Shown here: positions 49,881 through 59,401 of the stretch, piece by piece
Layout of the letters: every line of letters begins with the position of its first letter
Position numbering within the stretch: position 1 is the first letter of the stretch
Assembly (NCBI RefSeq): GCF_052162025.1
Contig: NZ_CP197401.1
Span: 2,914,001-2,978,000 of the forward strand
DNA length: 64,000 nt
Source of the DNA: Methylobacter sp015476545
GTDB lineage: Bacteria; Pseudomonadota; Gammaproteobacteria; Methylococcales; Methylomonadaceae
Direction of reading: 5' to 3'
The notes under the pieces: model-generated
What the model was told of the DNA's origin: nothing
The model's database searches: none
Seen by the model: only the letters and a program-made list of their open reading frames with translations
Position numbers and translations under genes: made by a program

Positions 49881-51920
49881 ATGATGTACAAAAAATTGAT
49901 TTTACTGGCTGCATCAGGATCTCTCACTGTTCCTGTGCTTGCCGAAGAATCATCGACTATTGAATTGGAGGAAGTGGTCGTCACTGCGCCTTTGCGAGCC
50001 GACTCATTGAAAACAGCGGCTCCTGTAACGATACTGGCAGATGACGAACTACGCATGAAGACCGGTCACAGCATCGGTGACACCTTAAAAGACGAACTGG
50101 GCATCAGCAATCAGTCGTTCGGCCCCGGCGTGGGTACGCCGGTCATTCGCGGCCAGGCCGGCCCTCGGGTACGAGTGCTAAATAACGGTATTGGCAGCAA
50201 TGATGTCTCGGCGCTCAGCCCGGATCACGCCACCAGTGTCGAGCCGCTTTTGGCGGAACGCATCGAAGTGCTGCGCGGCCCCGCCACTTTACTCTATGGC
50301 AGCGGCGCAATAGGCGGAGCGGTCAACGTCATTGACAATCGCATCCCCGGCCAGATGCCGGATAAGTTATTGGGCGGCGCCTTGGAACAGCGCTTTGACT
50401 CCACGTCCAATGAAACCAGTACCACGATGAAGCTGGAAGGCGGGCAAGGCAACATTGCCTATCATCTCGACGGTTTTTTCCGCCATCGCGGCAATCTCGA
50501 TATCGGCGGCCGTGCCATCGATACCGCTGCCGTATCGATCACCGATCCGTCGCTGGTTGTAGTCGACAATCCCATCGGCCATCTGAACAATACCGGTGCT
50601 GAAGCCATCAGCGGCTCGGCCGGTCTGTCCTGGATCGGCGATCCGGGATTCGCCGGCATTTCTATCAACAATCTGAACAATAATTACGGCATCGCGCCGG
50701 ACGGCACCGGCGAGGAAACTGTGCGGATCGCCCTCAGGCAGGATAAGTACGATTTTAAAAGCGAGCTACAGGATCCGTTCCGCTTTGCCAAGAGCCTGCG
50801 CACCCGGTTCGGCTACACTGATTATCAGCACACGGAGATAGCCAATGGCGAACCCGGCGCATTTTACACCAATAAAACTTACGAAGGCCGGCTGGAACTG
50901 ACTCATCAGGACTTGGGACCATTGTATGGCTCGGTAGGTTTTCAGGCGCAAGCGAGCGACTTTAATGCCATTGAAAAGCTCACTGGCGAGCACATCATTC
51001 CGCATTCCCAGATCAACAGCTACGGCGTGTTTGCGGTGGAATCGATTGACGTTGGCGCAGTCACCTACCAGCTCGGCGCTCGGGTCGAACAAACCGACAT
51101 CCAGCCGGAGGGCATGAATGACCTCAGCTATACGCCGGTCAGTGCGTCGGTCTCGGCAGAGTGGAAAGTCAATGACCAAAACAATCTGAATCTGGCCGTC
51201 ACCCGTTCCTCGCGGGCGCCCAATGTCCAGGAATTGCTGACCAACGGCTTCCATGATGCCACGCGCAGCTTCGAACGCGGCAACATTAATTTAACAGAAG
51301 AAACTTCTTACAACCTGGACCTGGGCTACCGTTTCAGCTCTGACTGGATGCGCGCTGAATTCGATCTGTTTCACAACTGGGCCAGCGATTACATCACGCA
51401 GCAGCGCAGCGGCGAATTCGTCGACGAGGACGACAATCCTTGTGCCGTCGACTGCGTGCCTGTGCTGACCACCCGCCAGAATGACGCGATCTTCAAAGGC
51501 TATGAGGCCAAGCTGGTCTTCCCAATGATGGAAAACCGTCATGGTCAGCTGGACCTGACCTTGTTCAGCGACTACACCCGGGGGCAATTCGTCAATGGCG
51601 GCGATGTGCCTCGCATGCCGCCGCTGCGCTATGGACTGCAACTGGATTACAGCAAGCAGGAATTTTCCGGTTACCTGCGCTTTACCCGCGCCGATTCCCA
51701 GCCGCATGCCGGCGACTTCGAAACCTCGACCGCTGGTTATTTCCTGCTCAATGTAGGCACTAATTACAGAATCAAAGCTTATAAGGACGCCGAGTTGATG
51801 TTGTTCGCCAAAGGCAGTAATTTGCTCGATCAAAATATTCGCAATTCGACCTCTTATCTGCGCAACTTTGCGCCGGAAGCCGGGCGTGGAGCGGAAGTGG
51901 GCTTTAGATTGAGTTATTAA
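49881..51920 (+). CDS. TonB-dependent receptor, probable zinc uptake (ZnuD-like)
   Basis: This 679-aa outer-membrane protein has a signal peptide (to about residue 21) and a TonB box-like LEEVVVTAP (about 29-37). The plug has GQAGPRVRVLNNGIG and ERIEVLRGPATLLYGSGAIGG. A 22-strand-size barrel ends in an aromatic C-terminus (GFRLSY). The Zur context points to zinc or zinc-chelate uptake. It lacks the His-rich loop of some ZnuD proteins. The stop is directly followed by the GTPase start codon. Confidence 0.9.
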   Translation: MMYKKLILLAASGSLTVPVLAEESSTIELEEVVVTAPLRADSLKTAAPVTILADDELRMKTGHSIGDTLKDELGISNQSFGPGVGTPVIRGQAGPRVRVLNNGIGSNDVSALSPDHATSVEPLLAERIEVLRGPATLLYGSGAIGGAVNVIDNRIPGQMPDKLLGGALEQRFDSTSNETSTTMKLEGGQGNIAYHLDGFFRHRGNLDIGGRAIDTAAVSITDPSLVVVDNPIGHLNNTGAEAISGSAGLSWIGDPGFAGISINNLNNNYGIAPDGTGEETVRIALRQDKYDFKSELQDPFRFAKSLRTRFGYTDYQHTEIANGEPGAFYTNKTYEGRLELTHQDLGPLYGSVGFQAQASDFNAIEKLTGEHIIPHSQINSYGVFAVESIDVGAVTYQLGARVEQTDIQPEGMNDLSYTPVSASVSAEWKVNDQNNLNLAVTRSSRAPNVQELLTNGFHDATRSFERGNINLTEETSYNLDLGYRFSSDWMRAEFDLFHNWASDYITQQRSGEFVDEDDNPCAVDCVPVLTTRQNDAIFKGYEAKLVFPMMENRHGQLDLTLFSDYTRGQFVNGGDVPRMPPLRYGLQLDYSKQEFSGYLRFTRADSQPHAGDFETSTAGYFLLNVGTNYRIKAYKDAELMLFAKGSNLLDQNIRNSTSYLRNFAPEAGRGAEVGFRLSY

Positions 51921-52883
51921 ATGAATTCGCCTGCACAAATTCCCGTCATCATCTTAAGCGGCTTTCTCGGCAGCGGCAAAACCACCTTGCTGAACCGCCT
52001 GCTAAACCATGCGCCGCGCTCGGCTGTCGTAATCAATGAATTCGGCGCCGTACCTGTCGATCAGCAATTACTGAGACAACATAACGTACCGTTAAGCACC
52101 TTGTCGGGCGGTTGTCTGTGCTGCCAGGTACACGGCGCTTTAACGCCACTGCTGAAAAACCTGCGCATGGCCTGGCAATCGCAAGCCCAGAAGCCGTTCG
52201 ACCGCGTACTGATCGAGACCAGCGGCATCGCCAACCCCGAGCCGGTGCTGGACACTTTATTAAGAGAGCGCTGGCTATCATCGCGCTATCGACTGGATGG
52301 CGTGATCGTGACGGTTTCAGCCGCTTCCGGCGCGGATGTCTTGAACCGCTTTCCCGAGGCCCTGGCCCAGATTGCCTGGGCCGATACCTTGATCATTACG
52401 CACACGGATCTGGCGGAAGACCAGCAAATAGACAACCTGATAGCGCTGTTGAATCGTCTGGCGCCGGCAGCATCAAAAATTCAGGCTGCGCATGGCGACA
52501 TTAATCCCGCCACTTTGCTTGCGTTTCCGAGACGAAATTGCTATCGACTGAAAACCAATACGCCAATACCGGAACACGGGTTTGGCAGCACAACACTGCA
52601 ACTCGACCATCCTGTTTCCTGGCCGCGCTTAAAAACTGCGCTGGAGAGCCTGCTAGACCGGCATGCCACCCAATTGCTGCGCCTGAAAGGCGTGGTTTAC
52701 ACTACCGAGCATGATGCTCCGGTGTGCGTGCAAGGATCGGCCGGCCGGCTTTATCCGCCGACGCTGTTGCCCTCCAGAACATCGGATGATGGCCGCAGCC
52801 GGCTGGTGTTTATCACCGACGGCGAGGTAAAAGGCCTGACTGAAGCTGTAAAGTCAGGTCTGGCTACGCCCCATTTGATTTAG
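51921..52883 (+). CDS. CobW/COG0523-family GTPase, zinc metallochaperone type
   Basis: This 320-aa G3E-family GTPase has P-loop GFLGSGKTTLLNRLL, the metal motif GGCLCCQ (CxCC) and ETSGIANPEP. A CobW C-terminal domain begins at about 220. COG0523 members under Zur control are thought to deliver zinc to essential enzymes during starvation (ZigA/ZNG1 group). The start codon abuts the receptor stop (TAAATG), so it belongs to the same operon. Confidence 0.92.
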   Translation: MNSPAQIPVIILSGFLGSGKTTLLNRLLNHAPRSAVVINEFGAVPVDQQLLRQHNVPLSTLSGGCLCCQVHGALTPLLKNLRMAWQSQAQKPFDRVLIETSGIANPEPVLDTLLRERWLSSRYRLDGVIVTVSAASGADVLNRFPEALAQIAWADTLIITHTDLAEDQQIDNLIALLNRLAPAASKIQAAHGDINPATLLAFPRRNCYRLKTNTPIPEHGFGSTTLQLDHPVSWPRLKTALESLLDRHATQLLRLKGVVYTTEHDAPVCVQGSAGRLYPPTLLPSRTSDDGRSRLVFITDGEVKGLTEAVKSGLATPHLI

Positions 52884-53105
52884 CGACAATCTTCACAGAT
52901 CGTCGCACCATTGACTTGAGCTGGTACAAATTCTGCTACTTTGTTAAACGAGCTCGATAGTTTCCGGTATTCAGCGTTATATTCTGTCATTTTTATGACA
53001 TCGTGCAGGTTGAATGTGCGAAGCCCGACAGAAGCCGGATTTGGTCATACGGACTGACTTTTTCGAGCCAATTTTCAGACAACTCAAACTGAAGAGGTAT
53101 CGACT

Positions 53106-53312
53106 ATGGCAGAGTTTTACGTTGAGAGAAATGCTCAAAGCAATGGCGATCATGTGGTTCATAGATCGGATTGCGCTCATCTTCCTGCCAAGGAAGCGAT
53201 TCAATATTTGGGAGCCATCAGCAATTGCGACAGTGCCCTGAAAAAAGCAGGTCAATTATTCAGGCAGGTTAACGGTTGTACGTATTGCTCGGTTTCGAGT
53301 CATACAACCTGA
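53106..53312 (+). CDS. Small Cys/His protein, 68 aa
   Basis: This short protein begins MAEFYVERNAQSNGDHVVH and has HRSDCAHLP and NGCTYCSVSSH, a set of Cys and His that could bind a metal. AAGAGG upstream supports the ATG. I recall similar short conserved proteins of unknown function in Proteobacteria. The palindrome TGTCAT-TTTT-ATGACA at 52985-53000 lies upstream and may be an operator or the end of the zinc operon. No gene I trust lies between it and 53572. Confidence 0.75.
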   Translation: MAEFYVERNAQSNGDHVVHRSDCAHLPAKEAIQYLGAISNCDSALKKAGQLFRQVNGCTYCSVSSHTT

Positions 53313-53494
53313 CTCACAATCAGAATGGTCGGTCAAACCGGGAACTGAATGAAAACCGCTCAGAGATATCCGGTGGAGTATCCGCTCATTTTATCTCTGA
53401 CAGGAATGTTTGAAAAATTGATGCGGCCCGGCAGTTTATCGCAGCATGTTGGTTCCGGACGGTTGAGCGTTTATTTTATTGCAGGCTGGATGAT

Positions 53495-53527
53495 AAACCC
53501 GGCATTTCAAAGCCCTATGCCGGGTTT
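53495..53527. terminator. Hairpin between convergent genes
   Basis: AAACCCGGCAT pairs perfectly with ATGCCGGGTTT around 11 bases. It lies 46 bases beyond the stop of the minus-strand GGDEF/EAL gene and after the small Cys/His gene, so it probably ends one or both. T runs are short. Confidence 0.6.
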
Positions 53528-53572
53528 CCGCTAAAGCGCCAACCCAGCCTGCATGACTGGCCTATGCCCTTT

Positions 53573-56026
53573 TCACCAGCGCCGGCCTTCCCGCAGCAGA
53601 TCGATCAGTTCATTCTTGCGTAGGGGACGGCTGACATAGTAGCCCTGCGCCAGATCGCAGTCGTGGGCGCGCAGAAAATCGAATTGCTCCTTGCCTTCGA
53701 CGCCTTCGGCGACGACCTCGAGACCGAGCTTTTTGCCGAGCGTGATGCTGGCCTCGACAATGGCCGCATCATTGGTATCATGGGCCAGATCGCGCACAAA
53801 GCCTTGGTCGATTTTAAGCGCATCCAGTGGAAAGCGTTTGAGATAGGATAGCGATGAATAGCCGGTGCCAAAATCGTCAATGGCGATGCGCACGCCCAAT
53901 GCCCGTAATTTCTTCAGGATCTCGGCCGCCGCTGCCGGGTCCTGCATGACGGTATTTTCGGTCATTTCCAGTTCCAGCGCATTCGGGGGGATGTTGTCCC
54001 GTTTCATGACACGGCATACCTTGTGCAGCAAGTCCGGATCGTTGAACTGGGAAGCCGAGACGTTGACGGAAATACGCACATCGTGAAGCCCCATTTCTCT
54101 GTATTCAGCACAAGCCTGGTTCAAGATCCACTCGCCCGCCTGCATGATCAATCCGGACTCCTCCAGCATTGACACGAAGCCGGCCGGCGTCACCAGTCCG
54201 CGTTGCGGATGCCGCCAGCGAATCAATGCTTCCATGGCAACAATGCGGCCGGTGTTAAGCTCAGCCTGAGGCTGGTAATAGACCAGAAACTCATTGCGCT
54301 TCAAAGCCAGGCGCAGATCAGTCTCCAACGTCAGCAGTTCATGGCTGCGGGCGTTCATATCCGGCGCGTAGAAGCGGTGCTGATTATGACCTGACATGAT
54401 GGCCCGGTACAGGGCTGTACCGGCATTGCGCAACAATTCTTCGACGCCGGTGCCGTCGTTCGGATAGATGGCGATGCCGGTGCAGAAGGTAATGTAGGTT
54501 TCCTGGAGGCCCAGAGACATCGGGCGATCGAAAGCCGCATAAATTTTGCGCAGCACGACCATCAGGTTTTCCGTGCGCGGCAGATCGCCCACTATGATCG
54601 CAAACTCATCGCCGCCCTGGCGGGCGATCGTATCATTAGGGCGCAAAGCGGCCTGCAGCCGGTCGGCGATCTGCTGGAGCAAGGTATCGCCGACCGCATG
54701 CCCCATGCTGTCGTTGATCCGCTTAAAGTTATCAATGTCCAGGAACAATACGGCCACAAAATTATTGGCATGCCGGGCACGCTCCAATTCCGCGGCAAGC
54801 CGATCCAGCAACAGAACCCGATTTGGCAAGCCGGTCAGAAGATCGTGTGTAGCCTGATGCTGCAATTCGGCTTCGAACCGTTTGCGTTCGGAAATATCGC
54901 GGGCAATCGTGGACAGGTATTCGACTTTTCCAGCCGAATCATAATGCACCAGCAACACCTGGGACACCGGGATTTCTATGCCGTCTATACGCCGCAAAGC
55001 CGTCTCTCCGGACCAAGTGCCTGTATGGTAAGCGATAGGCAGCGCTTCGTTTTTTAATTGATGTTCTATGCGTTCGGGAAACAACTCTGTCAGACAGACT
55101 TTGCTGATATCCGTTTTGGGGTCGAGGCCGAGCAAGCGATAACCGGCATTATTGAGGTAACGCAGGCAGCCTCCCAGATCAAGGATTGCGACCAGGTCGG
55201 TCGTGGCCTCCAGAATGGCGGCCAACTGGGCGCGTGCTTCTTCGGCCTTGACGCGCTCGGTGATATTACGTCCCGTAGAAACAAAATGCGTAACATGCCC
55301 CTGCTCGTCCTTCAAAGGCGTGATGACTTTATCCTCATAGAACAGCTCGCCGTCTTTTTTACGGTTGATCAAGGTGCCTGTAAATATGTCGCCCTTGAGC
55401 ACCGTTTGCCAGAGATGCTGATAAAAAGCTTGACCCTGCTGGCCGGATTTCAATATGGAGGGCTTGCAACCCACAGCCTCGGCGCGTGTATAGCCGGTCA
55501 GTCTCTCGAACGCCGGATTGACATATTCGATGCAGCCATCGGGATCGGTAATGATAACGCTTTCGGCTGCCTGCTCCACGACCAGGGACAGTTTGCGCAG
55601 CATGTCTTCGGCCTGACGCTGTTCGCGGCGCAGTTGCGCTTCTTCAAGTTCGCGCTCCACGGCAGGTACCAGGCGCGTCAGATTGCCTTTCATAACATAA
55701 TCCTGAGCGCCGGACTTCATCGCCAGCACGGCCGTATTTTCGCCGATCGTTCCCGACACAAAGATAAAAGGCAGATCAAGGTCGTGCTGTCTGACTACTT
55801 CAAGCGCCCGCATGCCGCTGAAATGCGGCATTGTATAGTCGGACAACACGATATCCCAATGCTGTTTCAGCGCCTCGGTTAAAGCCTGTTCCGTCTCGAC
55901 CCGCTGCCAATCGACAGACTGTCCGCCTTCTATCTCTAATTGATCCACCAGCAGCAGCGTATCATCTTCGGAGTCTTCAACGATCAGTATGCGCAAGGGT
56001 TGCGCAGTATCTACCCGCTTCAGCAT
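53573..56026 (-). CDS. Receiver-PAS-PAS-GGDEF-EAL protein
   Basis: I place the start at the ATG at 56026 (MLKRVDTAQP), which has AAGGTG upstream and leads directly into a receiver domain; the frame is open further to 56194 without a sensible domain. The 817-aa protein has a phospho-acceptor Asp63, two PAS domains (about 145-260 and 270-385), a canonical GGDEF and a canonical EAL domain (EALIRW, DDFGTGYSSL, LKIDQGFV). It can be expected to make and/or degrade c-di-GMP under control of the upstream kinase. It lies 25 bases after the single-domain receiver gene. Confidence 0.92.
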   Translation of the reverse strand: MLKRVDTAQPLRILIVEDSEDDTLLLVDQLEIEGGQSVDWQRVETEQALTEALKQHWDIVLSDYTMPHFSGMRALEVVRQHDLDLPFIFVSGTIGENTAVLAMKSGAQDYVMKGNLTRLVPAVERELEEAQLRREQRQAEDMLRKLSLVVEQAAESVIITDPDGCIEYVNPAFERLTGYTRAEAVGCKPSILKSGQQGQAFYQHLWQTVLKGDIFTGTLINRKKDGELFYEDKVITPLKDEQGHVTHFVSTGRNITERVKAEEARAQLAAILEATTDLVAILDLGGCLRYLNNAGYRLLGLDPKTDISKVCLTELFPERIEHQLKNEALPIAYHTGTWSGETALRRIDGIEIPVSQVLLVHYDSAGKVEYLSTIARDISERKRFEAELQHQATHDLLTGLPNRVLLLDRLAAELERARHANNFVAVLFLDIDNFKRINDSMGHAVGDTLLQQIADRLQAALRPNDTIARQGGDEFAIIVGDLPRTENLMVVLRKIYAAFDRPMSLGLQETYITFCTGIAIYPNDGTGVEELLRNAGTALYRAIMSGHNQHRFYAPDMNARSHELLTLETDLRLALKRNEFLVYYQPQAELNTGRIVAMEALIRWRHPQRGLVTPAGFVSMLEESGLIMQAGEWILNQACAEYREMGLHDVRISVNVSASQFNDPDLLHKVCRVMKRDNIPPNALELEMTENTVMQDPAAAAEILKKLRALGVRIAIDDFGTGYSSLSYLKRFPLDALKIDQGFVRDLAHDTNDAAIVEASITLGKKLGLEVVAEGVEGKEQFDFLRAHDCDLAQGYYVSRPLRKNELIDLLREGRRW

Positions 56027-56051
56027 GACATCACCTTTCTCTACAATCCGA

Positions 56052-56489
56052 TCAGTCGGGCGGCGGCTCATTAAGCAATATCCAGTAAAGGCCGAGCTGC
56101 CCTGCCGCCCGCACAAATTCGTCGAAGTCGACCGGCTTGCGGACATAGCTGTTGGCGCCCAGCATATAGCCTTTGAGCCGGTCCTCTTCTTCATTGGATG
56201 AAGTCAAAAGAACAACCGGCAGCAGCTGGGTGCGTTCATCATCCCGTATGCGACGCAGCACCTCGAGGCCGTCGATCTTGGGCAATTTCAGATCCAGCAG
56301 CACGACCAGCGGCAAATCATAAGGATCGCGTCCTGCATAAGAGCCTGTGCCAAACAGATAATCCAGCGCCTCCGCGCCATTGTGCGCCACGATTATCTTA
56401 TGGGTAATATTGCTCTTCTTGAGGGCGTGCAGAGTCAGCGCCTCATCATCAGGGTTATCTTCCACCAGAAGAATGACCTTATTGTTCAT
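56052..56489 (-). CDS. Single-domain response regulator (Rcp1-like)
   Basis: This 145-aa receiver domain begins VILLVEDNPDDEALT and has a phospho-acceptor Asp in VLLDLKLPKIDGLEVL and Lys in YVRKPVDF. It has no output domain. Such Rcp1-type receivers pass phosphate from phytochrome-like kinases. The ATG overlaps the stop of the kinase gene by 4 bases, so the pair is translated together. Confidence 0.93.
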   Translation of the reverse strand: MNNKVILLVEDNPDDEALTLHALKKSNITHKIIVAHNGAEALDYLFGTGSYAGRDPYDLPLVVLLDLKLPKIDGLEVLRRIRDDERTQLLPVVLLTSSNEEEDRLKGYMLGANSYVRKPVDFDEFVRAAGQLGLYWILLNEPPPD

Positions 56490-59071
56490 AAATTCTCTCG
56501 CGCCTCCAGCGTAAAATAAAAGATGGCTCCCTGTTCGACCGCACCCTCAGCCCAAATACGCCCGCCATGCTTATGGATAATCCGTTGCACGGTCGCCAAC
56601 CCGATGCCGGTGCCGGGAAATTCGCTGGTGTCGTGCAGGCGCTGGAAAGCGCCAAACAGTTTTTCGGCATAAGCCATATCGAAGCCGGCGCCATTGTCGC
56701 GCACGAAATAGACCGGTTCACCATCCTGCATTTGCCTGCCGAATTCGATCCGCGCTTCGGGCCGTTTACTCGTGAATTTCCAGGCATTGCCGATCAAATT
56801 GTCTAATACGACACGCAACAATCGGGCATCGCCCCAAACGATTACCCCCGGTTCTATCGCATATTGTACAATGCGCTCCGGCTCCTGCTTGCGCAGCTCC
56901 TCAATCACTTCGTCGGCAAGCGCGCTTAAATTGACATCTTCCCGCTTCAGCTCAGACCGAGTGATGCGCGACAATTTGAGCAGATCATCGATCAATGTCG
57001 CCATTTTCTGAGCAGCAGCCCTCACCCGTCTCAAGCGATCCTGGCCTGTCTCATCCAGACAATCCGTATATTCGTCAAGTAGAATGCGGCTGAAACCGTC
57101 CACGGCGCGCAATGGAGCGCGCAGATCGTGCGAAACCGAATAACTGAAGGCTTCGAGCTCATGGTTGACTGATTCCAGAATCATGGCACGATCGCGCAGG
57201 GCCATATTTAGTTGCTGGATGCGCCGTTCGTTTGCCTTGCGTCTGCTGATATCTTCGATGATGCCGTCAAAATAAAGATTGCCGGCGCTGTCTTTTTTCA
57301 TGGCGGCGCTAACGGCCGCGAAAAACTCGCGCCCCTGCAGGGTAACCAGCTGTATCTCTTCGTTGCCGACAAATCCTTGCTTCATGATTTTGTCTATAAA
57401 GTCTTGCCAGCAGCCCCGGTCACGGCACAAATCACTGACCGGGTGGGCCTGTAATTGCTCTGCCGATTCGGCTTCGAACATATCGACGATGGCGGGATTG
57501 ACTTCCAGAAACCGTCCATCCGCCGTTGGCGTTTGGCGATAAACGCCGACCGGCAGATTGTCGACCAGCTCCCGATACTTGGCTTGCGCCTCGAGCTGTG
57601 CCCGCTCCGCCCGCTTGCGCTCCGTAATGTCGCGGATAATGCCGGTTACGAACAGTTCCTGATCTATCTTCGACGGGCTCAGATTGATCTCCACCGGAAA
57701 CTCGCTGCCATCCTTTCGGCGGCCGGACAGATAGAGGCCAATTCCCATCGGTCGTACCAATGGCTTATCCATATAAGCTTGCCGATAATCTTCATGGTGC
57801 TCACGAAAGCGCTCAGGCACCAGCATTTCGATCGGCTGCCCCAACAGTTCATTGCGCGTATAGCCGAACCATTTCTCGGTCTGAACGTTGACCAGCACGA
57901 TATTGCCTTCGCGATTGGTCATGACGATGGCATCGGGCGCTGATTCAAGCAGCCCTCGAAAGCGGGCTTCGCTGCTCGCCACTTCCTCTTCGACCTGTCG
58001 CCGCCTCACGCGGTAGAAGGCAATGAACCAGCTGACTGCGCCTAATAGCAGGCTTAAGGCGCTAAATGCAAACCACCGGGCTTGTACCACCGTTTTCTCG
58101 TCAATCACCTCGGCCGGCACATGGGCGACCAGCAGCCAGTGTGCATCGCCGGCGACAACGTTCTCACCGACTTTTCCAAACAGTGCGCTCGGCGTAATCG
58201 CACCGTAAGTGAACAAATCGCCGCTGGCCATGAATTGCGGGCGTTCGGGGTGTTCGGTAATAGAACGCCAGGCCTCGCCATAATCGTTGGCGAAGCGCTT
58301 GTTCTTCCGGTCGGGGTACATGAAGCCCCATTCGTCCTCGGAGCGGGCGCCGACCAGCCAATAACCCTGGGTGTTGAGCAGCCACAGGCTGCCGATGCTT
58401 TGCCTGGAAATCGCCCGAAGCTGATCGATCAATCGCTGTCCCCGATAGTTCAACAGAATGATGCCGCGTTTTTGTCCGCGCCGGTCGAATACCGGCGTGC
58501 CAAACCGGATCACAGGCTTTATCGGCTGCTCGATGGCGTCATGCTCGATGCTGAGGTCGAATGAAGAGATGTAGATATCGTCCTTGTCCAGGGCGAGCGC
58601 TTGCTCGACAAAATAGAGTTCGGACCTGTCCTGCAGTTCTCTCGCCGGCACGATCACGGGCTGTCCCCGGTTCCAGTTGATACGCACTCTCTCCTGCCCT
58701 TTTTCATCCAGAAACCGGATCTGGTCATAAAGTTCGCGGTATTTGACGAAGGCGAGCAGGTCGTTCCCCAAACGCTTCCAGACTATGGGGGATTGCTTTT
58801 CGAGCCATTCATGCAGCACCGGCTGGTCTCTCAGGTAAAGTATGTCGCCATGCAGTAGCCTCAATTCTTCGTCAACGGTTTGGCTTGCGGTCTTCACGGT
58901 CTGTTGCCCTTCGCTATACATCAAGGCCAGCGTCGATGCCTCATGAGTTTTATGAACAATCCACAGAACGACGGCCAGCACCAGCGTCAGCAGCACCCAT
59001 ATTAAAATCCATTGGCGGATTATCAACCAACGTTGGCGGTCCTTGTTTGCGATAAAAAACCTTCCATTCAT
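56486..59071 (-). CDS. Membrane sensor histidine kinase with PAS domains
   Basis: This 861-aa kinase has a first membrane helix (about 15-40), a periplasmic Cache-like sensor domain (about 45-325) and a second helix (about 328-350). PAS domains follow near 365-490 and 500-625, then a phospho-acceptor motif YSVSHDLRAPLRAVDGF and an ATPase domain (DNLIGNAWKFT, RDNGAGFDM, GTGIGLATVQ). The last part is of the type found with Rcp1-like receivers. It heads a three-gene cascade with the receiver and the c-di-GMP protein. The ligand is unknown. Confidence 0.92.
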   Translation of the reverse strand: MNGRFFIANKDRQRWLIIRQWILIWVLLTLVLAVVLWIVHKTHEASTLALMYSEGQQTVKTASQTVDEELRLLHGDILYLRDQPVLHEWLEKQSPIVWKRLGNDLLAFVKYRELYDQIRFLDEKGQERVRINWNRGQPVIVPARELQDRSELYFVEQALALDKDDIYISSFDLSIEHDAIEQPIKPVIRFGTPVFDRRGQKRGIILLNYRGQRLIDQLRAISRQSIGSLWLLNTQGYWLVGARSEDEWGFMYPDRKNKRFANDYGEAWRSITEHPERPQFMASGDLFTYGAITPSALFGKVGENVVAGDAHWLLVAHVPAEVIDEKTVVQARWFAFSALSLLLGAVSWFIAFYRVRRRQVEEEVASSEARFRGLLESAPDAIVMTNREGNIVLVNVQTEKWFGYTRNELLGQPIEMLVPERFREHHEDYRQAYMDKPLVRPMGIGLYLSGRRKDGSEFPVEINLSPSKIDQELFVTGIIRDITERKRAERAQLEAQAKYRELVDNLPVGVYRQTPTADGRFLEVNPAIVDMFEAESAEQLQAHPVSDLCRDRGCWQDFIDKIMKQGFVGNEEIQLVTLQGREFFAAVSAAMKKDSAGNLYFDGIIEDISRRKANERRIQQLNMALRDRAMILESVNHELEAFSYSVSHDLRAPLRAVDGFSRILLDEYTDCLDETGQDRLRRVRAAAQKMATLIDDLLKLSRITRSELKREDVNLSALADEVIEELRKQEPERIVQYAIEPGVIVWGDARLLRVVLDNLIGNAWKFTSKRPEARIEFGRQMQDGEPVYFVRDNGAGFDMAYAEKLFGAFQRLHDTSEFPGTGIGLATVQRIIHKHGGRIWAEGAVEQGAIFYFTLEARENL

Positions 59072-59401
59072 AAATGGCTACCACCATTTGAGTTTGCTGT
59101 TTTTGATAGTGTGCTGAACCAGTGCAATAATTTTTTATGACTGCGCTGAAACCGATCCTTTATTTATTTTTAGAAATGTGACCAACACCAGCGTGGAAAA
59201 TTCGAAAAACTTGAACTTGTATTTGCTGACGCAATCACATTCAGACTGCTCTGCAATCACGCAAGAAGATATCGGCAGGTGAACCATCCACAGAGTTCAC
59301 GAGCTATTTGGAATACGGAAATGATGAGATCATACAGACTCTCAGCCCTTCATGAGCCTTGAGTCCTTTGTGATTTTATATGCTGAACTGCTGGGTATGG
59401 A
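59072..59401. other. Intergenic region, no gene seen
   Basis: These 330 bases upstream of the kinase cascade probably hold its promoter. I saw no frame, repeat or clear -35/-10 pair. Confidence 0.5.

Noticed and set aside
53349..53534. 61-codon frame before the c-di-GMP gene
   Set aside because: It runs into a convergent hairpin, lacks a ribosome site and shows no protein-like features.
56027..56194. N-terminal extension of the receiver-GGDEF-EAL protein
   Set aside because: It overlaps the upstream receiver gene, has unusual composition, and the ATG at 56026 has a good ribosome site and starts the receiver fold.
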